A stretch of DNA of 64,000 nucleotides from an uncultured Aquimarina sp. (lineage in GTDB: Bacteria; Bacteroidota; Bacteroidia; Flavobacteriales; Flavobacteriaceae). Below, in pieces: positions 27,701-36,792 of this stretch. The notes under the pieces are model-generated. The model was given only the letters and a program-made list of their open reading frames with translations. It was not told the DNA's origin and ran no database searches. A program made the position numbers and the translations under genes. Position 1 is the stretch's first letter. Every line of letters begins with the position of its first letter. The stretch covers positions 186,001 through 250,000 of the forward strand of contig CANNBP010000005.1 of the NCBI GenBank assembly GCA_947502885.1, written 5' to 3'.

Positions 27701-27922
27701 CTTTAAAGGAGTATCTACAGCACTAATACCAACGAGATTTTCTAAAACTCTGATTTTCATTTCAGCAACCGCCTTATTTGTAAAGGTTAAGGCCAAAATG
27801 TTTTTATAACTATCCTTAAATTCTCCTTTTAGCAAAGTGATCAAATATTCTTTTACCAAGGTATAGGTTTTACCCGCTCCAGCTGCTGCATTGTATATGG
27901 TAAAGGCTATTGTTGAATCCAA
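24773..27922 (-). CDS. AddA-like UvrD-family helicase/nuclease
   Basis: A 1049-aa protein. The Walker A is AAAGAGKT near residue 13, motif Ia LALTFTNKAVAEMK near 45, Walker B FIDEFQDTS, motif III GDAKQSIYRWRGG, motif IV LPKNYRSH, motif V IMTIHKAKGLEFPCVI and motif VI LLYVVLTRAREQLY. The C-terminus has a RecB-type nuclease (GNLIHDIM ... RPDRIV ... LIDYKTG). It pairs with the AddB-like protein in recombinational repair. The start appears to be a TTG at 27922: an in-frame TGA lies four codons upstream and no ATG precedes the Walker A motif. Confidence 0.9.
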   Translation of the reverse strand: MDSTIAFTIYNAAAGAGKTYTLVKEYLITLLKGEFKDSYKNILALTFTNKAVAEMKIRVLENLVGISAVDTPLKHKDLLNELIAETNITEKELKKKANRILKSVIHNYASFDIVTIDTFTHRVIRTFAHDLEIPMNFEIDMDTDALIEEAVDAVIAKIGVNKELTRLIIDFAISKIEEDKSWDITIELTKIAKLLFSENDRERIDKLLPRDISDFENLKKELYQKIKTAKEEIISRSENVLRLIKEKDIEYSDFTRSSIPNHFVKIASGDLKVDFKAAWKQDIKAASFYGVKLDDYKKASIDSIRSEIEYAFLKTKETLVQVTFFQSIIKNLTPLSVLNTINKELIEIKKERKVLLISEFNTIISSAIKGQPAPFIYERLGERYRDYFIDEFQDTSELQWTNLIPLVDNAISTETLTGKRGKLTIVGDAKQSIYRWRGGKAEQFIALSTNENPFSVQEKQVLNLPKNYRSHEEVIKFNNSLFTFLANDFSDEKHRDLYVTGNKQETNSKKGGYVDVSFIEAKNVAQENEMYPEKVYETILELIDKGYTFSEICIIVRRQKEGAVIANFLTHKGVAIISSETLLISKDPEVTFIIDLIGWYAEPSQLQSKINVIHFLAEKYTVQEKHSFLNKMISLSMQDFCEELKAFGVTFSFMQLATKPLYSALDYCINSFLFTSQTSAYIQFFLDVVYSFSQKQTEGIQGFLEYWNLKKDTLSIVAPQTENAVQIMTIHKAKGLEFPCVIYPYANIDIYEEIEPKAWLKVDKSLYNGFEEVFINYNKNIIEYGKDAEETVIKRQSQLELDTFNLLYVVLTRAREQLYIISNLKLNSKGESNPSTFSGKLISYLKNLGIWDTGDQYSFGNPVMPKEVSNEVSEGLETIVLSGVNEAKNNYKVNIVTNSGRLWDTVQQNAIEKGNLIHDIMSSIYTRDDVKFVLEEALLTGKITGLEQESLYSEIMNAVDHPELFRYFLPENIIYNEREIISNGRLFRPDRIVIDSDNIATLIDYKTGSYGSSHMQQLQEYTSVLETAGYIVRDRILVYFNENIVIKCV

Positions 27923-28214
27923 TTCTTTTTTTCACTAAAATACTAAAACCAGTTCTATCGGTAAGAATGTCACACTATTTTATACTTAATTTATCAACAA
28001 AAAATTGTACTTATTTTTTTGAGGCCATGCCATTAATAGCTGGTCGTTATTCGTAAAAACAAAGGCTTACCATACCCAGTGAATAAAGCATTTATTTTAA
28101 GTAATGAAAACCCCTAGTTTGGTTTAATTAATTTATAACAATTATAAATTTTTATTCATCATTCTAATTGTTAAATTTGGTATCATTTTTTTATTCATTA
28201 AAAATTAGTAACAT

Positions 28215-28823
28215 ATGTCATTCGAATTACCAAAATTAAACTACGCTTTTGATGCGTTAGAACCTCATATAGATGCGCGTACCATGGAAATACATCACGA
28301 TAAGCATCATGCCGGATATACCAGCAAATTAAATGCTGCTATCAATGGCACAGACTTAGAGGGCAAAACAATAGAGAATATCCTTATCAATCTAGATACA
28401 TCAAACAATGCAGTTAGAAATAATGGTGGCGGATTTTATAACCATAACTTATTCTGGGAAGTAATGTCTCCTAATGGGGGTGGAAAGCCATCTGGCGAAT
28501 TAGCCGATGCTATCAACTCGGCTTTTGGTTCTTTTGAAGCTTTTAAAGACACTTTTTCTAAAGCCGCTGCGACACAGTTTGGTTCTGGATGGGCCTGGTT
28601 ATGTGTTCACTCTGGTGGAAAAGTTGAAGTTTGCGCAACTCCTAATCAAGACAACCCATTGATGCCAGGTATTGGTTGTGGAGGAACTCCTATTCTTGGA
28701 TTGGATGTTTGGGAACATGCATATTATTTAAACTACCAAAACCGTCGTCCTGATTACGTTTCTGCATTTTTTAATGTAATTGATTGGGATGAAGTTTCTA
28801 CTAGATATGCTCAAGGAAAATAA
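28215..28823 (+). CDS. sodA: superoxide dismutase, Mn/Fe type
   Basis: A 202-aa cytoplasmic enzyme converting superoxide to oxygen and hydrogen peroxide. The metal ligands are visible: His27 (MEIHHDKHH), His77 (FYNHNLFW), Asp164 and His168 (LDVWEHAYY). The Gly-Gly-Gly before FYNH and the Gln in NQDNPLMPG match the manganese-type arrangement more than the iron-type one, so it is Mn-type or cambialistic. It is a single-gene unit with its own terminator. The Mn versus Fe preference is uncertain. Confidence 0.93.
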   Translation: MSFELPKLNYAFDALEPHIDARTMEIHHDKHHAGYTSKLNAAINGTDLEGKTIENILINLDTSNNAVRNNGGGFYNHNLFWEVMSPNGGGKPSGELADAINSAFGSFEAFKDTFSKAAATQFGSGWAWLCVHSGGKVEVCATPNQDNPLMPGIGCGGTPILGLDVWEHAYYLNYQNRRPDYVSAFFNVIDWDEVSTRYAQGK

Positions 28824-28844
28824 AATCCTATAAATTATAGCACT

Positions 28845-28878
28845 AAAAAAGAGCCATACTTAAGTATGGCTCTTTTTT
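28845..28878. terminator. terminator after superoxide dismutase
   Basis: A perfect 22-nt palindrome (28851-28872, GAGCCATACTT mirrored) preceded by A6 and followed by T6, so it is bidirectional. Confidence 0.9.
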
Positions 28879-28910
28879 ATATTTTGTTTTTTACGAAATG
28901 CTATAAAATA

Positions 28911-28938
28911 AAAAAAGGTGGAAAGACCACCTTTTTTT
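28911..28938. terminator. terminator after the amidophosphoribosyltransferase gene
   Basis: GGTGG/CCACC extended by A7/T7 around a 5-nt loop. On the minus strand it ends the purF-type gene about 150 nt downstream of its stop. It also backs up the sod terminator on the plus strand. Confidence 0.8.
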
Positions 28939-29089
28939 GCCCCAAATCTACCATGAACTTAACCTACTTATGCTATGGCTCTGCTAATATAGAGCCTTAT
29001 TTCATAGTGAAAAAATGTTTTAGACAAAAGGTCAAAATACTTGTTGAAATACACAAATTAACCTTTTTTTACGATAAATATTTTGGTTT

Positions 29090-30988
29090 TTAGTATGCTC
29101 TTTCATCTTTACCTTCGAAAAAATTGATAAAAGCCTTATTTACAACCCTATTACCTCCAACGGTTGGGTAATTTCCAGTAAAATACCAATCACCAAGGTT
29201 TTCTGGGCATGCAATATGTAAATTATCTACTGTTTGATAAATAATCTTCACATCAGCATTAACAGACTCTTCACATAATAATTCTGATATCTTATCGCTA
29301 ATTTCTTGGTCAGAAAACCCATCATATATCTCTTTTACAAAGTTTTGCACTTCAGAATCTATTAAGTCTTCTTGTGCTTTACACTTCTCATATACTTGCT
29401 CGACTAAATCATAATTACCGTTTTCCTTCAAAAGCTCTAAAGCTGCTTGAAATGCAATTAACCCTTCTAATCTTGCCATATCAATACCATAACAATCCGG
29501 GTAACGTATTTGTGGCGCAGAAGAAACAATAACTATTTTCTTTGGCTTTAATCTATCCATCATTTTGATGATACTCTTTTTAAGAGTAGTACCTCTTACA
29601 ATACTATCATCAATAATAACCAAATTATCTTCTGGTTTAACAACACCATAAGTTACATCATAAACATGCGCTACCAAATCATCTCTACTACTATCTTCTG
29701 TAATAAAAGTTCTAAGCTTAGCATCTTTAATTGCTATTTTTTCTGTTCTTAACTTATGCGAAAGAATTTCTGAAAGTCGTTCATCTGTCAAAGTTTCTTT
29801 TTCAGCCAAAATAGTTTCATTCTTTTGCTTATTCAACTCATCTTGAGCTGCCTCCACCATACCATAAAATGAAGTTTCTGCAGTATTAGGAATAAAAGAA
29901 AAAACACTATTTATAGTATCATGATTTATTTCTTCTAATACTTGAGGCATAATAAGCTTACCTAACTCTTTTCTTTCTTTATATATTTCAGCATCACTAC
30001 CACGCGAAAAATAAATACGCTCAAAAGAACATGCTTTTCGCTCTAACGGCTCTATTATTTTGGTAATTGATGTATCCCCATTCTTTTTAACGATAATAGC
30101 TTTACCTGGATCAAGTTCTTGCACCTTATCAAACGTCACATTAAAAACCGTTTGTATAACTGGTCTTTCTGAAGCTACTACTACAACTTCATCATCTTGA
30201 TAATAGTACGCAGGTCTAATTCCTGCTGGATCACGTAATACAAATGAATCACCATGCCCTAACATACCTGCCATAGCATAACCTCCATCCCAATCTCTTG
30301 ATGATTTTTTAAGGATTTTAGCAACATTTAATCTTTCTGCAATTTGCGGTGATGCTGCATTTTTATTAAAACCTTCTTTCTTTAATTTTTTATACAGCTT
30401 AGCTACTTCAGAATCCAAGAAGTGACCAATTTTCTCCATTACTGTAATTGTATCAACTCTATCTTTAGGATGCTGTCCCAATCGCACAAGATTGTCAAAC
30501 AAGACATTATTATTTGTCATGTTAAAATTACCAGCAACAATTAGGTTACGATGCATCCAATTATTTTGCCTTAAAAAGGGATGCACACTTTCAACACTAT
30601 TTTTCCCAAAAGTTCCGTATCGAACATGCCCTAATAAAACCTCTCCGATATAAGGTATGTTTTTTTTCTGCAACTCGACATCATCAACGTATTCTGGATG
30701 ATCTTCTAACTCTTTGTTTATACGATCATTAATTTGAGAAAAAATATCCTGTATTGGTTGCGGTTCGCTAGACCTCACCCTACTTATATACCTTTCTCCT
30801 GGATCGGTATCTAGTTTGATACTCGCAAAACCAGCACCATCCTGACCACGATTATGCTGTTTTTCCATCATAAGGTACATTTTATGCACACCATAAAAGG
30901 CACTCCCATATTTTTCCTTATAATATTCTAATGGTTTTAAAAGTCTGATGAATGCTATTCCGCATTCGTGTTTTAAAGCATCACTCAT
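29090..30988 (-). CDS. purF: amidophosphoribosyltransferase (PurF family)
   Basis: A 632-aa enzyme that should catalyse the first step of purine synthesis, transferring glutamine amide nitrogen to PRPP. The glutaminase nucleophile is Cys9 after an eight-residue propeptide (MSDALKHE|CGIAF). HNRGQDGAG and GHVRYGTFG mark the type II amidotransferase domain. The PRPP loop is LVIIDDSIVRGTTL in the C-terminal half, with SAPQIRYPDCYG further on. It is about 125 residues longer than E. coli PurF, as in other Bacteroidota. I see no propeptide or Cys pattern that settles an iron-sulfur cluster. It could be the second, divergent purF copy that Flavobacteria often carry. Confidence 0.85.
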   Translation of the reverse strand: MSDALKHECGIAFIRLLKPLEYYKEKYGSAFYGVHKMYLMMEKQHNRGQDGAGFASIKLDTDPGERYISRVRSSEPQPIQDIFSQINDRINKELEDHPEYVDDVELQKKNIPYIGEVLLGHVRYGTFGKNSVESVHPFLRQNNWMHRNLIVAGNFNMTNNNVLFDNLVRLGQHPKDRVDTITVMEKIGHFLDSEVAKLYKKLKKEGFNKNAASPQIAERLNVAKILKKSSRDWDGGYAMAGMLGHGDSFVLRDPAGIRPAYYYQDDEVVVVASERPVIQTVFNVTFDKVQELDPGKAIIVKKNGDTSITKIIEPLERKACSFERIYFSRGSDAEIYKERKELGKLIMPQVLEEINHDTINSVFSFIPNTAETSFYGMVEAAQDELNKQKNETILAEKETLTDERLSEILSHKLRTEKIAIKDAKLRTFITEDSSRDDLVAHVYDVTYGVVKPEDNLVIIDDSIVRGTTLKKSIIKMMDRLKPKKIVIVSSAPQIRYPDCYGIDMARLEGLIAFQAALELLKENGNYDLVEQVYEKCKAQEDLIDSEVQNFVKEIYDGFSDQEISDKISELLCEESVNADVKIIYQTVDNLHIACPENLGDWYFTGNYPTVGGNRVVNKAFINFFEGKDERAY

Positions 30989-31067
30989 TGTATTCCAAAA
31001 AATCTAGTTGTTGTGTTGTATCTTATATAATTGTAAAACTTACAGTATAAGTTATCATCTATTTTAC

Positions 31068-31994
31068 TTATGACAATTCTATCTCAAACTGCGTAAGTTC
31101 TTTAAACTGCTGAAGTCTTTTAAGCACTTCATCTCTATTTAAATTTTCCATTCGCTCAGTCCCAAACTTTTCTACACAAAACGAAGCAAGGTTTGAAGCA
31201 TGAATAATTGCTTTTTTCATGTTCTCAAACGTAAGGTCTTCTGTTTTTGTAAGATATCCTGCAAAACCTCCTGCAAAAGTATCTCCGGCACCTGTAGGAT
31301 CAAACACCTCTTCTAATGGCAAAGCAGGTGCAAAGAAAATTTGTTCGTCATGAAACAACAATGCCCCATGTTCTCCTTTTTTTATCACTACATATTTCGG
31401 CCCCATTTTTTCGATTATTCTTGCAGCTTTCACCAAAGAATATTCGCCACTCAATTGCCTGGCCTCTTCATCATTAATAGTTATTACGTCTACTTTTGCA
31501 ATTACCTTATGTAAATCTTCTAATGCATTATCCATCCAGAAATTCATGGTATCCAAAATAGTTAATTTTGGCCTTACAGTCATTTGTTCTATAACCGAAA
31601 GTTGAACCATTGGATGTAAATTACCCAAAACTACAATTTCTGAATCCTTATACTTATCTGGAACTACAGGATTAAAATCTCCTAAAACATTAAGTTGTGT
31701 TTCAAGCGTATCTCTAGAGTTTAAATCGTTATGATATCTTCCTTTCCAGAAAAAAGTTTTCCCACCTTTTACTATTTCAATAGCTGAAGTGTCAATGTTT
31801 TTTTCTCTAAGTAAAGCTAGATAATCCAAAGGAAAGTCTTCACCAACTACTGAAACAATAGCAGATGAAACATTAAAATTTGAAGCAGAAAGTGCAATAT
31901 AAGGTGCGGCACCCCCTAAAATTTTGTCAGTTTTTCCAAAAGGAGTTTCAATAGCATCAAAAGCTATAGAACCAACAATAAGTAATTTACTCAT
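31068..31994 (-). CDS. PfkB-family carbohydrate/nucleoside kinase
   Basis: A 308-aa kinase. The start is the ATG at 31994 (MSKLLIVGSIAFD), since the seven codons before it are not conserved-looking. The N-terminal GGAAPYIALSASNF and the C-terminal DPTGAGDTFAGGFAGYL (anion hole and catalytic Asp near residue 235) are the two PfkB signatures. The substrate (sugar, adenosine or other) cannot be read from the sequence. It lies about 80 nt upstream of the purF-type gene on the same strand, so co-transcription is possible. Confidence 0.85.
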   Translation of the reverse strand: MSKLLIVGSIAFDAIETPFGKTDKILGGAAPYIALSASNFNVSSAIVSVVGEDFPLDYLALLREKNIDTSAIEIVKGGKTFFWKGRYHNDLNSRDTLETQLNVLGDFNPVVPDKYKDSEIVVLGNLHPMVQLSVIEQMTVRPKLTILDTMNFWMDNALEDLHKVIAKVDVITINDEEARQLSGEYSLVKAARIIEKMGPKYVVIKKGEHGALLFHDEQIFFAPALPLEEVFDPTGAGDTFAGGFAGYLTKTEDLTFENMKKAIIHASNLASFCVEKFGTERMENLNRDEVLKRLQQFKELTQFEIELS

Positions 31995-32071
31995 AGACCA
32001 GCATTTTTTTTGCAAATATACGCTTTACTTTCAAGTAAATTGATCAAAAATAGAGTCTTCTGAAAACTCTA

Positions 32072-32668
32072 CTAAGAATCTACATTTTCTACTACCTCTT
32101 TAAGCGCCCCAAAAGTTTTAAAAGGCCCCGTTACAAGTAACGCATTCGTAATAAAAGATGGAAGCGAACCTTCTGGGTTAACATAAAGTTGTTGGGTGAT
32201 TTTTACAGTATTACCCTGTTTTTCTAGAAGCCAATATCCTGATAATTCTTGGATTCGAAGTGTGTTTTTAATCTTAGGCACCTCTTCTGGTGCTGCACTA
32301 ATACATAGTTTAACTTTGCTTTTTGCTATTTTTTTAACCTTAAGCTTTGACACAACATCTCTATCTCGAACAGGCCATGGAAACTCATTTCTTGCATAAA
32401 AAACATATTCTTTATTTGTATTAACCTTTACCAAGTGACTAACTCCTTCCTCGCAGTTTTTGGCATACATAGGAGCTTCTAACAATTCTTGAACTACACT
32501 GTTTAAAGAAGTCTTTACATAGGTTTCTGCTTTATATTCTTTATACGGACTATCCTTATAGTCCCTAATCCATATTTTAATTCCGTCTTTACTTTTTGCT
32601 AATTTCCATTGAGATTGTCCAAATCCTAATAATGGAATGATAAGACATATACATAGCCACATTTTCAT
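32072..32668 (-). CDS. START-domain lipid-binding-like protein, exported
   Basis: A 198-aa protein with a signal peptide (MWLCICLIIPLLGFGQ). The mature part fits a START/SRPBCC fold: WKLAKSKDGIKIWIRD at the front, FPWPVRDRDVV in the middle and PSFITNALLVTGPFKTFGALKEVV as the C-terminal helix over the cavity. Such proteins bind hydrophobic ligands. Ligand and role are unknown here. Confidence 0.8.
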   Translation of the reverse strand: MKMWLCICLIIPLLGFGQSQWKLAKSKDGIKIWIRDYKDSPYKEYKAETYVKTSLNSVVQELLEAPMYAKNCEEGVSHLVKVNTNKEYVFYARNEFPWPVRDRDVVSKLKVKKIAKSKVKLCISAAPEEVPKIKNTLRIQELSGYWLLEKQGNTVKITQQLYVNPEGSLPSFITNALLVTGPFKTFGALKEVVENVDS

Positions 32669-32793
32669 ACATTGCTGTTTTTCTTGATTTTTTCTTACCT
32701 ACAAAAGTTTAGTAGAAAAAAAGAAGGAAGCATTACAATAGCATAAAAATATCTTTACAAAACAGTAGTGACGTTATATAAAAAAGCAGAAAA

Positions 32794-33429
32794 TTACTTT
32801 CTTCCGAAATCTGCAGGAATTTCTCCCCAAGCTTTGGTTTCCCATTTTACAATTTTGGTGGTATAAGTATTTGTTTTAAGCCAATGGATAGCTCTATCAA
32901 CTAATTCAAACATTGCAGCATTTTTTGAATTTCTGGATAAATTTGTTTTACATGTCTTCTTATACACCCATCCAATTGCGATTTTCGAATCAGAATAAAT
33001 GATTCGATCACTGTTTATTTTTTTTAAGTAAGCCAAACCATGCACTAAAGCCAAAAACTCTCCTATATTATTAGTACCCTGAGCAAACGGCCCTTGATGA
33101 AATAATTGTTTTTCTGTTTGTGTATCAACACCTCTATACTCCATTTTACCCGGATTGCCGCTTGAAGCGGCATCAACTGCTATAGAATATAAATTAGGTT
33201 CTCCTATTTTTTCAAGTTGTTCTGCCGAAAGAGAAGGTTTAGATTTACTCTTTCCTTTATAATCTTCATAATTTCCTTGATATGCTTTTTTGGCCAGATC
33301 AAAAGACTCAAAAGATTTAAATTTTGCCCCAGCATATCCTTTTACCGCCGCCTGACAATCGCTCCATTTTATATATATACCGGGCCTATGACCTTCCCAC
33401 ACCACGTAAAACTTTTCTTTTTTCGCCAT
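32794..33429 (-). CDS. rnhA: ribonuclease H with viroplasmin-like N-domain
   Basis: A 211-aa protein. The N-terminal 50 residues (KFYVVWEGHRPGIYIKWSDCQAAV.GYAGAKFKSF) are the RNase H1 hybrid-binding (caulimovirus viroplasmin) domain. The RNase H fold follows, with catalytic Asp (AVDAASSGNPG), Glu (NNIGEFLAL), Asp (IYSDSKIAI) and a C-terminal Asp (ADFGRK). It removes RNA from RNA-DNA hybrids. It lies next to purN, a common flavobacterial order. Confidence 0.9.
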   Translation of the reverse strand: MAKKEKFYVVWEGHRPGIYIKWSDCQAAVKGYAGAKFKSFESFDLAKKAYQGNYEDYKGKSKSKPSLSAEQLEKIGEPNLYSIAVDAASSGNPGKMEYRGVDTQTEKQLFHQGPFAQGTNNIGEFLALVHGLAYLKKINSDRIIYSDSKIAIGWVYKKTCKTNLSRNSKNAAMFELVDRAIHWLKTNTYTTKIVKWETKAWGEIPADFGRK

Positions 33430-33571
33430 TCGGTTAGCTTATATTTGATTAAATTGACCTTTACAATATACTATATCATAGTTATTAGGTAGCATAGCAA
33501 TACATTATCATATAAAAGAAATAAAGAATACATATGACATCCTTAAAACACGCTATTTTTATTTCTAAAGA

Positions 33572-34150
33572 CTATTCTTTCTGATCTGGAAACAAAAGTT
33601 GTTCTATAACAACAGGAAAATGTTTATGTTCTAATTGATGTATTGCCTTGGCAACATCCTCTGCAGAATCTTCTTTATTCACCACTGTTTTTGCTTGAAA
33701 AATTACAGCACCTTCATCATAATGCTCATTTACATAGTGAATAGTAATACCACTTTCTTTCTCATTATTCTTAACTACTGCCTCATGAACATGATGCCCG
33801 TACATACCCTTTCCTCCATATTTTGGCAATAATGCTGGGTGCACATTTATTACCTTATTCGGGAAGTAGTCTATTATTTTTTTTGGAAAGATCCATAAAA
33901 AACCTGCCAAAACTATCATGTCAGGTTGTGCATCCTTAAGTATATTAAACACCTCGTTAGTGTCATAAAATGACGTTTTGTCAAAGTGTAACGCCTTTAC
34001 TTTCAAGTCATGAGCCCTTTTCAAGACTTTGGCACGCAGGTTGTTAGAGAACACATGTGTAACCTCAGCAATTTTGCGCTCATGAAAGTACTTAATTATA
34101 TTTTCGGCATTGGTACCAGATCCGGAAGCAAAGATTACAATACGTTTCAT
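33572..34150 (-). CDS. purN: phosphoribosylglycinamide formyltransferase
   Basis: A 192-aa enzyme for the third step of purine synthesis, formylating GAR with 10-formyl-THF. Visible family motifs are FASGSGTNAENII at the N-terminus, LAGFLWIFPKKII, NVHPALLPKYGGKGMYG with the catalytic His, and HYVNEHYDEGAVIFQ with the catalytic Asp. It is transcribed divergently from acpP. Confidence 0.95.
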   Translation of the reverse strand: MKRIVIFASGSGTNAENIIKYFHERKIAEVTHVFSNNLRAKVLKRAHDLKVKALHFDKTSFYDTNEVFNILKDAQPDMIVLAGFLWIFPKKIIDYFPNKVINVHPALLPKYGGKGMYGHHVHEAVVKNNEKESGITIHYVNEHYDEGAVIFQAKTVVNKEDSAEDVAKAIHQLEHKHFPVVIEQLLFPDQKE

Positions 34151-34330
34151 AGAAGGTAGATTGTTAAATTAGAGAACACAAAAAAAACAATTATTATTCA
34201 TTTTTAGGCAGCAAAAAGGCAATACTTCGCTATATTTGATAAAATACAAATACATTTTTATGGGATTGTGGGGTTTTAAAATAAAGTTTTTTATTTTTGC
34301 CACCTAATTTAAAAATTAAAATTAAACATT

Positions 34331-34564
34331 ATGTCAGACATTGCATCAAGAGTAAAAGCGATAATCGTTGACAAATTAGGCGTAGACGAAAACGAAGTTG
34401 TTAATGAAGCTAGTTTCACAAACGATTTGGGCGCTGATTCATTAGACACTGTAGAATTGATTATGGAATTCGAAAAAGAATTTGATATTCAGATTCCAGA
34501 CGATCAAGCTGAAAATATTGCAACAGTAGGTCAAGCAATATCTTATATCGAAGACGCAAAGTAA
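34331..34564 (+). CDS. acpP: acyl carrier protein
   Basis: A 77-aa acidic protein. Ser37 in [10 protein letters not shown] is the 4'-phosphopantetheine site. It carries growing acyl chains for type II fatty acid synthesis. It is the first gene of an acpP-fabF-rnc operon, 17 nt before fabF. Confidence 0.97.
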   Translation: MSDIASRVKAIIVDKLGVDENEVVNEASFTNDLGADSLDTVELIMEFEKEFDIQIPDDQAENIATVGQAISYIEDAK

Positions 34565-34581
34565 TAACTTCACCACAAAGT

Positions 34582-35835
34582 ATGGATCTTAAGCGAGTTG
34601 TAGTCACAGGACTAGGGGCATTAACGCCCATCGGTAATACTATTAATGAATATTGGGAAGGATTGGTAGCTGGTAAAAGCGGCTGCGCGCCCATAACCTA
34701 TTTTGATACCGAAAATTTCAAGACTAAATTTGCTTGCGAAGTTAAAAATTATTCTCCCACAGATTATTTTGATAGAAAAGAAGCACGCAAGCTAGACAAA
34801 TTTGCGCAGTTCGCCATTATTTCTTCTGAAGAAGCAATAAAGGACGCTGCCTTTGATCTTGATAAGGTTGATAAGTTTAGAGTAGGTGTGATCTGGGGTG
34901 CAGGTATCGGAGGAATTGAAACTTTTCAGGAAGAAGTACTTGGCTATGCCAATGGTAATGGAACACCACGTTTCAATCCATTCTTCATCCCAAAAATGAT
35001 CGCCGATATTGCACCAGGACATATTTCTATTAGAAATGGTTTTATGGGACCTAACTATACCACAGTTTCTGCTTGTGCCTCTTCTGCCAATGCAATGATA
35101 GATGCTCTAAACTATATACGTTTAGGTCATTGTGATGTCATTATTACAGGAGGAAGTGAAGCTGCAGTTACTATTGCTGGTATGGGAGGATTTAATGCGA
35201 TGCACGCACTTTCTACAAGAAATGAAAGCCCAGAAACTGCTTCTAGACCATTTGATGCGACCAGAGATGGTTTTGTCCTTGGAGAAGGTAGTGGAGCTAT
35301 TGTTCTTGAAGAGTATGAACATGCAAAAGCACGAGGTGCTAAAATCTATGCCGAAGTCGTTGGAGGAGGAATGTCAAGTGATGCACATCACATGACTGCC
35401 CCACATCCTGACGGAATAGGAGTAGAGCGTGTAATGCTTAATTGTTTAAGAGATGCAGGCGTACGACCAGAGCAAGTAGATGCTATAAACACTCATGGCA
35501 CATCCACTCCATTAGGAGATGTTGCAGAATTGAAAGCTATTACTAAAGTTTTTGGAGAACATGCCTCTAGCATTAATATTAATTCGACTAAATCTATGAC
35601 AGGACACTTACTTGGTGCTGCAGGAGCTATAGAAGCCATTGCTTCTATTCTTGCAATGCAAAAAGGTATAGTACCTCCTACAATCAATCACACTACCGTG
35701 GATGATAACATAGATTCGTCTTTGAATTTAACCTTAAACAAAGCGCAAAAGCGTGAAATCAAATATGCAATGAGTAATACCTTTGGTTTCGGAGGTCACA
35801 ATGCTTGTGTGTTATTTAAAAAACTTGACGAATAA
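34582..35835 (+). CDS. fabF: beta-ketoacyl-ACP synthase II
   Basis: A 417-aa condensing enzyme of fatty acid elongation. The catalytic triad is Cys165 (VSACASSANA), His305 (NTHGTSTPLGD) and His342 (MTGHLLGAAG), with spacing as in E. coli FabF. The C-terminal SNTFGFGGHNACV loop is intact. It overlaps rnc by one base (TAATG). Confidence 0.97.
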   Translation: MDLKRVVVTGLGALTPIGNTINEYWEGLVAGKSGCAPITYFDTENFKTKFACEVKNYSPTDYFDRKEARKLDKFAQFAIISSEEAIKDAAFDLDKVDKFRVGVIWGAGIGGIETFQEEVLGYANGNGTPRFNPFFIPKMIADIAPGHISIRNGFMGPNYTTVSACASSANAMIDALNYIRLGHCDVIITGGSEAAVTIAGMGGFNAMHALSTRNESPETASRPFDATRDGFVLGEGSGAIVLEEYEHAKARGAKIYAEVVGGGMSSDAHHMTAPHPDGIGVERVMLNCLRDAGVRPEQVDAINTHGTSTPLGDVAELKAITKVFGEHASSININSTKSMTGHLLGAAGAIEAIASILAMQKGIVPPTINHTTVDDNIDSSLNLTLNKAQKREIKYAMSNTFGFGGHNACVLFKKLDE

Positions 35836-36572
35836 TGAATGTTATTCGTAACATATTAAATTCCCGCTCTGAAAAGAACGGGAATTTTTTTTCCAAAATT
35901 CAGAAAATCGTTGGTTTTAAGCCCAAAAACATTAAACCATACGAAAAAGCATTCACTCATAGGTCACTAAATCTAAAAGACAAAAAAGGAAATGCTGTTA
36001 ATTTTGAACGACTAGAATTTCTTGGTGATGCTATGCTTAGTAGTGTTATAGCTGCCCATTTATTTAAAGAAGTGCCAGAGGGCAACGAAGGATACTTAAC
36101 AAAAATGAGGGCCAAAGTTGTTAGTAGAAAACATCTTAATGAGTTAGGCAAAGACCTTAAACTTATTGAGTTGGTAAAAACCAATATTCCAAAATCTCAA
36201 TTTGGGATAAATATTCATGGCAATCTTTTTGAAGCTTTAATTGGTGCGATTTATCTTGATCGCGGGTTTCCTTATTGCGAACGATTTATTAGAGAAGCTG
36301 TTATCAATCCTTATGTTGATATAGAAAGCCTCGAAGGTCAAGTCATAAGCTATAAAAGTTTATTAATAGAATGGTGTCAAAAAGAAAAAAAGGTATTTGA
36401 ATATGAGGTTTATGAAGACACTGGTAAGGATGAGATTAAACACTTTGCAGTTAAACTTTGGATTAATGAAAAAGTAATAGCTAAAGCTAGAGCCACTTCA
36501 AAAAAGAAAGCAGAAGAAAAAGCATCTAAAAGAGCTTATTTTGCCTTTCAAACCAAAATTAATTCTAAATAA
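35835..36572 (+). CDS. rnc: ribonuclease III
   Basis: A 245-aa double-strand-specific RNase. The signature FERLEFLGDAMLSSVIA and the second acidic motif NLFEALIGAIYLDRGF form the active site. A C-terminal dsRNA-binding domain runs from about 165 to the end, with a Lys/Ala-rich last helix (KARATSKKKAEEKASKRAYFAF). Its start overlaps the fabF stop. Confidence 0.95.
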   Translation: MNVIRNILNSRSEKNGNFFSKIQKIVGFKPKNIKPYEKAFTHRSLNLKDKKGNAVNFERLEFLGDAMLSSVIAAHLFKEVPEGNEGYLTKMRAKVVSRKHLNELGKDLKLIELVKTNIPKSQFGINIHGNLFEALIGAIYLDRGFPYCERFIREAVINPYVDIESLEGQVISYKSLLIEWCQKEKKVFEYEVYEDTGKDEIKHFAVKLWINEKVIAKARATSKKKAEEKASKRAYFAFQTKINSK

Positions 36573-36792
36573 CTAGAAAAAGCCGTTACTCAACTAATAC
36601 GCATGGCTCTAGCTAATAGAATTACTTTTGCTTTTTCTTAGCATTTTTATATCCCAACAACATTCCCGAAAGGATTATCTACAAAAGATACTAACTCAAT
36701 CGTTTTCGTAGAAATAACTTTATGTTTTATTAAACTCTTTAGATTAATTTATTTGTATATTTCGCGTTAATTCTGATAAAAAACAAATTAAA

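Noticed and set aside
28866..29093. 75-aa open frame after the superoxide dismutase gene
   Set aside because: It starts inside one terminator hairpin and runs through a second; the composition is that of translated hairpins and A/T runs.
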